A stretch of DNA of 7,290 bases. It comes from Oscillospiraceae bacterium. Lineage in GTDB: Bacteria; Bacillota; Clostridia; Oscillospirales; Oscillospiraceae. The first letter of the stretch is position 1; each line of letters opens with the position of its first letter. The notes below the pieces were generated by a model that saw only the letters and a program-made list of their open reading frames with translations, had not been told where the DNA came from and made no database searches. The translations under genes and the position numbers were made by a program. Location: NCBI GenBank assembly GCA_031255955.1, contig JAIRRO010000129.1, forward strand, positions 1 through 7,290. The letters are read 5' to 3'. Below, piece after piece: positions 5,151 to 7,290 of this stretch.

Positions 5151-7290
5151 ATGACACGCAAACTGAAAACAATGGATGGCAATACGGCGGCGGCGCATGT
5201 CGCCTACGCGCTCACGGACGTTGCCGCGATATATCCGATAACGCCCTCGTCCACGATGGCGGAATATATCGACAAATGGGCGTCGGAGGGTCGGCTGAAT
5301 ATTTTCGGTCAGACCGTCCGCGTCGTAGAAATGCAGTCGGAGGGCGGCGCCGCCGGCGCGGTTCACGGCTCTGTTATCTCCGGCGCGTTGACAAGTACGT
5401 TTACGGCGTCGCAGGGGCTGCTGCTTATGATTCCCACTATGTATATGATAGCGGGGGAGCAGCTGCCCGCCGTTATTCACGTCTCAGCGAGAACAGTTGC
5501 CTCTCACGCGCTGTCCATCTTCGGCGACCACTCCGACGTGATGGCGTGCCGTCAAACGGGATTTGCGATGCTCGCGTCAAACTCACCGCAGGAGGCGATG
5601 GATCTGTCAGCCGTGGCGCATATCGCGGCAATTGATTCCTCTATGCCGTTTTTACACTTCTTTGACGGCTTCAGAACGTCGCACGAAATGCAAAAAATCG
5701 GCGTTTGGGATTATGATACGCTTCGCAAGCTGTTTGATGACGAAAAGCTCGCGCGTTTCCACGCCCGCGCAAATAACCCCGCGCATCCCGTGCTTCGCGG
5801 CTCAGCGCAAAACGGGGATATATTCTTCCAAGCGCGCGAGGCGATTAATTCAAAATACACGGATGTGTACACCGCCACGGAATCCGCGATGGATAAGGTA
5901 AACAAGCTGATAGGCACAAATTACAAGCCGTTTAACTATTACGGATCCTCCAACGCAGACCGAATCATCGTCGCGATGGGCTCTGTCTGCGAAACCGCCG
6001 AGGAGGTGGTTGATTATCTGAACGCGCACGGGGAGAAGGTCGGACTTATCAAGGTGCGGCTGTATCGTCCGTGGGCAGCCTCAAGCTTCATCGCGACGCT
6101 TCCTAAAACAGTAAAGCGCATCGCCGTGCTGGATCGCACGAAGGAGCCGGGCTCTGTGGGCGAGCCGCTGTATTTGGATGTTATGACCTCTGTGGTGGAG
6201 TGCGGCGTGCCCGGTATTTGGGTGTGCGGCGGACGGTATGGTCTTGCCAGCAAGGATGTGACGCCCGGACAGATTATCGCGACATTTGACAACCTTAAAC
6301 TAGATTTTCCGAAAAACAGCTTCACGATCGGCATCACGGACGATGTGACAAACCTGTCGCTGCCCGTGACGAAAGAACCGCTTACCACACCAAGTGATAT
6401 CATCTCCTGTAAGTTCTGGGGTCTCGGCTCTGACGGCACGGTCGGGGCTAATAAAAACTCAATCAAAATTATCGGCGACCACACGGACAAGACGGCGCAA
6501 GCATATTTTCAGTACGATTCCCGCAAATCCGGCGGCGTGACCATTTCGCATCTGCGCTTTGGCAGTTCCCCGATAAAATCCGCCTACTATGTGTCAAAAG
6601 CGGACTTTGTGGCGTGCCACAGCCCGAGCTATTTAGAAAAATACGACATAGTTCAAGACACAAAGCCCGGCGGCGTGTTTCTTGCCAACTGCGCGTGGGG
6701 CGCGGAGGAATTGACGTCGATTCTGCCCGCCGCCGCGAAAAAGTACATAGCTGACAACGATATAAAATTCTATGCTGTTGACGCGGTGAAAATCGCGAAG
6801 GACTTGGGACTGGGCAACAGGACAAATTCGATTTTGCAGGCGGCGTTTTTCAAGCTGTCTAACATTCTGCCGATTGAAAACGCGGCTGAATATATGCGTC
6901 AGGCGGTGCGCGACACCTACGGGCGCAAGGGCGACGACGTCGTTCGGATGAATATAGAAGCTATCGAGGCGGGGCTTAATCAGCTTGTGGAGATAAATGT
7001 CCCGGATTCGTGGAAATCCCCCGCGCCGGACGCGAAAACGGAGTCGCCCGCAACATCGCGCGCGGACGCCGCATCTTATGTTTCAGAGGTTATGACGCAA
7101 ATGAACGCCATGCGCGGCGATAAGCTGCCCGTTTCGGCGTTTATCGCGACGGAAGCCGGTTCGCTGCTTCCGGCGGGTACGGCAGCGCTTGAAAAACGCG
7201 CCATCAATTCCGAGGCGCCGTCGTGGATTCCGGAAAACTGCATACAGTGCAACCGCTGCGCCTATGTCTGCCCGCACTCCGTTGTGCGCC
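5151..7290 (+). CDS. nifJ: Pyruvate:ferredoxin (flavodoxin) oxidoreductase, N-terminal 713 residues (partial, 3' cut by window)
   Basis: The enzyme oxidises pyruvate with CoA to acetyl-CoA and CO2, using thiamine diphosphate, and reduces ferredoxin, the central step of anaerobic fermentation. The frame is open from ATG 5151 to the window edge; full-length homologues are about 1,170-1,200 residues, so roughly 60% is seen. Domain I (about 1-250) has YPITPSS (28-34) and EMQSEGGAAGAVHG (60-73). T31, E64 and R114 fall at the numbers of the catalytic residues in Desulfovibrio africanus PFOR, which supports this start. Domain II begins near RIIVAMGSVCETAEE (271-285). The gamma domain contains FWGLGSDGTVGANKNS (422-437). 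The EKR segment is at 681-683. The first [4Fe-4S] motif, C697-IQ-C700-NR-C703-AYV-C707-P, lies at the edge. The second cluster and the TPP domain lie outside. The ribosome site (GAAAGG 5131-5136, 14 bases away) is poor for such a gene. Confidence 0.97.
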   Translation, partial: MTRKLKTMDGNTAAAHVAYALTDVAAIYPITPSSTMAEYIDKWASEGRLNIFGQTVRVVEMQSEGGAAGAVHGSVISGALTSTFTASQGLLLMIPTMYMIAGEQLPAVIHVSARTVASHALSIFGDHSDVMACRQTGFAMLASNSPQEAMDLSAVAHIAAIDSSMPFLHFFDGFRTSHEMQKIGVWDYDTLRKLFDDEKLARFHARANNPAHPVLRGSAQNGDIFFQAREAINSKYTDVYTATESAMDKVNKLIGTNYKPFNYYGSSNADRIIVAMGSVCETAEEVVDYLNAHGEKVGLIKVRLYRPWAASSFIATLPKTVKRIAVLDRTKEPGSVGEPLYLDVMTSVVECGVPGIWVCGGRYGLASKDVTPGQIIATFDNLKLDFPKNSFTIGITDDVTNLSLPVTKEPLTTPSDIISCKFWGLGSDGTVGANKNSIKIIGDHTDKTAQAYFQYDSRKSGGVTISHLRFGSSPIKSAYYVSKADFVACHSPSYLEKYDIVQDTKPGGVFLANCAWGAEELTSILPAAAKKYIADNDIKFYAVDAVKIAKDLGLGNRTNSILQAAFFKLSNILPIENAAEYMRQAVRDTYGRKGDDVVRMNIEAIEAGLNQLVEINVPDSWKSPAPDAKTESPATSRADAASYVSEVMTQMNAMRGDKLPVSAFIATEAGSLLPAGTAALEKRAINSEAPSWIPENCIQCNRCAYVCPHSVVR

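Noticed and set aside
5276..5901. Two plus-strand frames (5276-5635 and 5563-5901) inside the PFOR region.
   Set aside because: The PFOR frame from 5151 stays open through both and carries all the catalytic motifs. These are out-of-frame shadows.
1..7290. tRNA or rRNA genes, CRISPR arrays, insertion sequences.
   Set aside because: No regularly spaced repeats, no tRNA cloverleaf signatures, no transposase-like frame and no paired terminal repeats were seen on either strand.

Overview
The window looks like a chromosomal segment from an anaerobic bacterium, most likely a clostridial Firmicute. The evidence is a pyruvate:ferredoxin oxidoreductase, an archaeal/eukaryotic-type (ProS type 3) prolyl-tRNA synthetase, a DUF1538 membrane protein paired with a PII-like protein, purine-rich Shine-Dalgarno sites and near-consensus sigma-70/sigma-A promoters. 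This placement is inferred from gene content; no rRNA or other marker is present. All intact genes lie on the + strand.

Left edge and gap (1-767). The last 33 codons of an unrecognised gene are followed by a strong intrinsic terminator (128-167). The next 600 bases hold no intact gene. They contain the C-terminal part of what looks like a TetR-family regulator on the minus strand (about 252-569, no start codon, DNA-binding half missing), then an inverted-repeat structure and a promoter (704-732).

Transporter/sensor pair (768-3090). A 515-residue membrane protein made of two DUF1538 repeats is followed, four bases after its stop codon, by a 256-residue protein made of two PII-like domains joined by a polar linker. 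A duplicated membrane protein with a duplicated PII-like partner suggests a transporter gated by a cytoplasmic nucleotide or metabolite sensor. Both are poorly characterised, and this is the part of the window most worth follow-up.

Toxin-antitoxin relic and proS (3087-5006). A promoter overlapping the PII stop codon drives a MNT-type nucleotidyltransferase of the HEPN/MNT toxin-antitoxin class. The HEPN partner expected downstream survives only as a 31-codon reading frame overlapping the MNT 3' end. proS follows directly with a good ribosome binding site and no visible promoter of its own, so it is probably transcribed from the MNT promoter.

Pyruvate:ferredoxin oxidoreductase (5038-7290, cut by the window). 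A near-perfect promoter, a strong stem-loop at the start of the leader and a 9-bp direct repeat precede a PFOR gene. It runs off the right edge just after its first [4Fe-4S] cysteine motif. It marks fermentative pyruvate oxidation to acetyl-CoA with reduction of ferredoxin.
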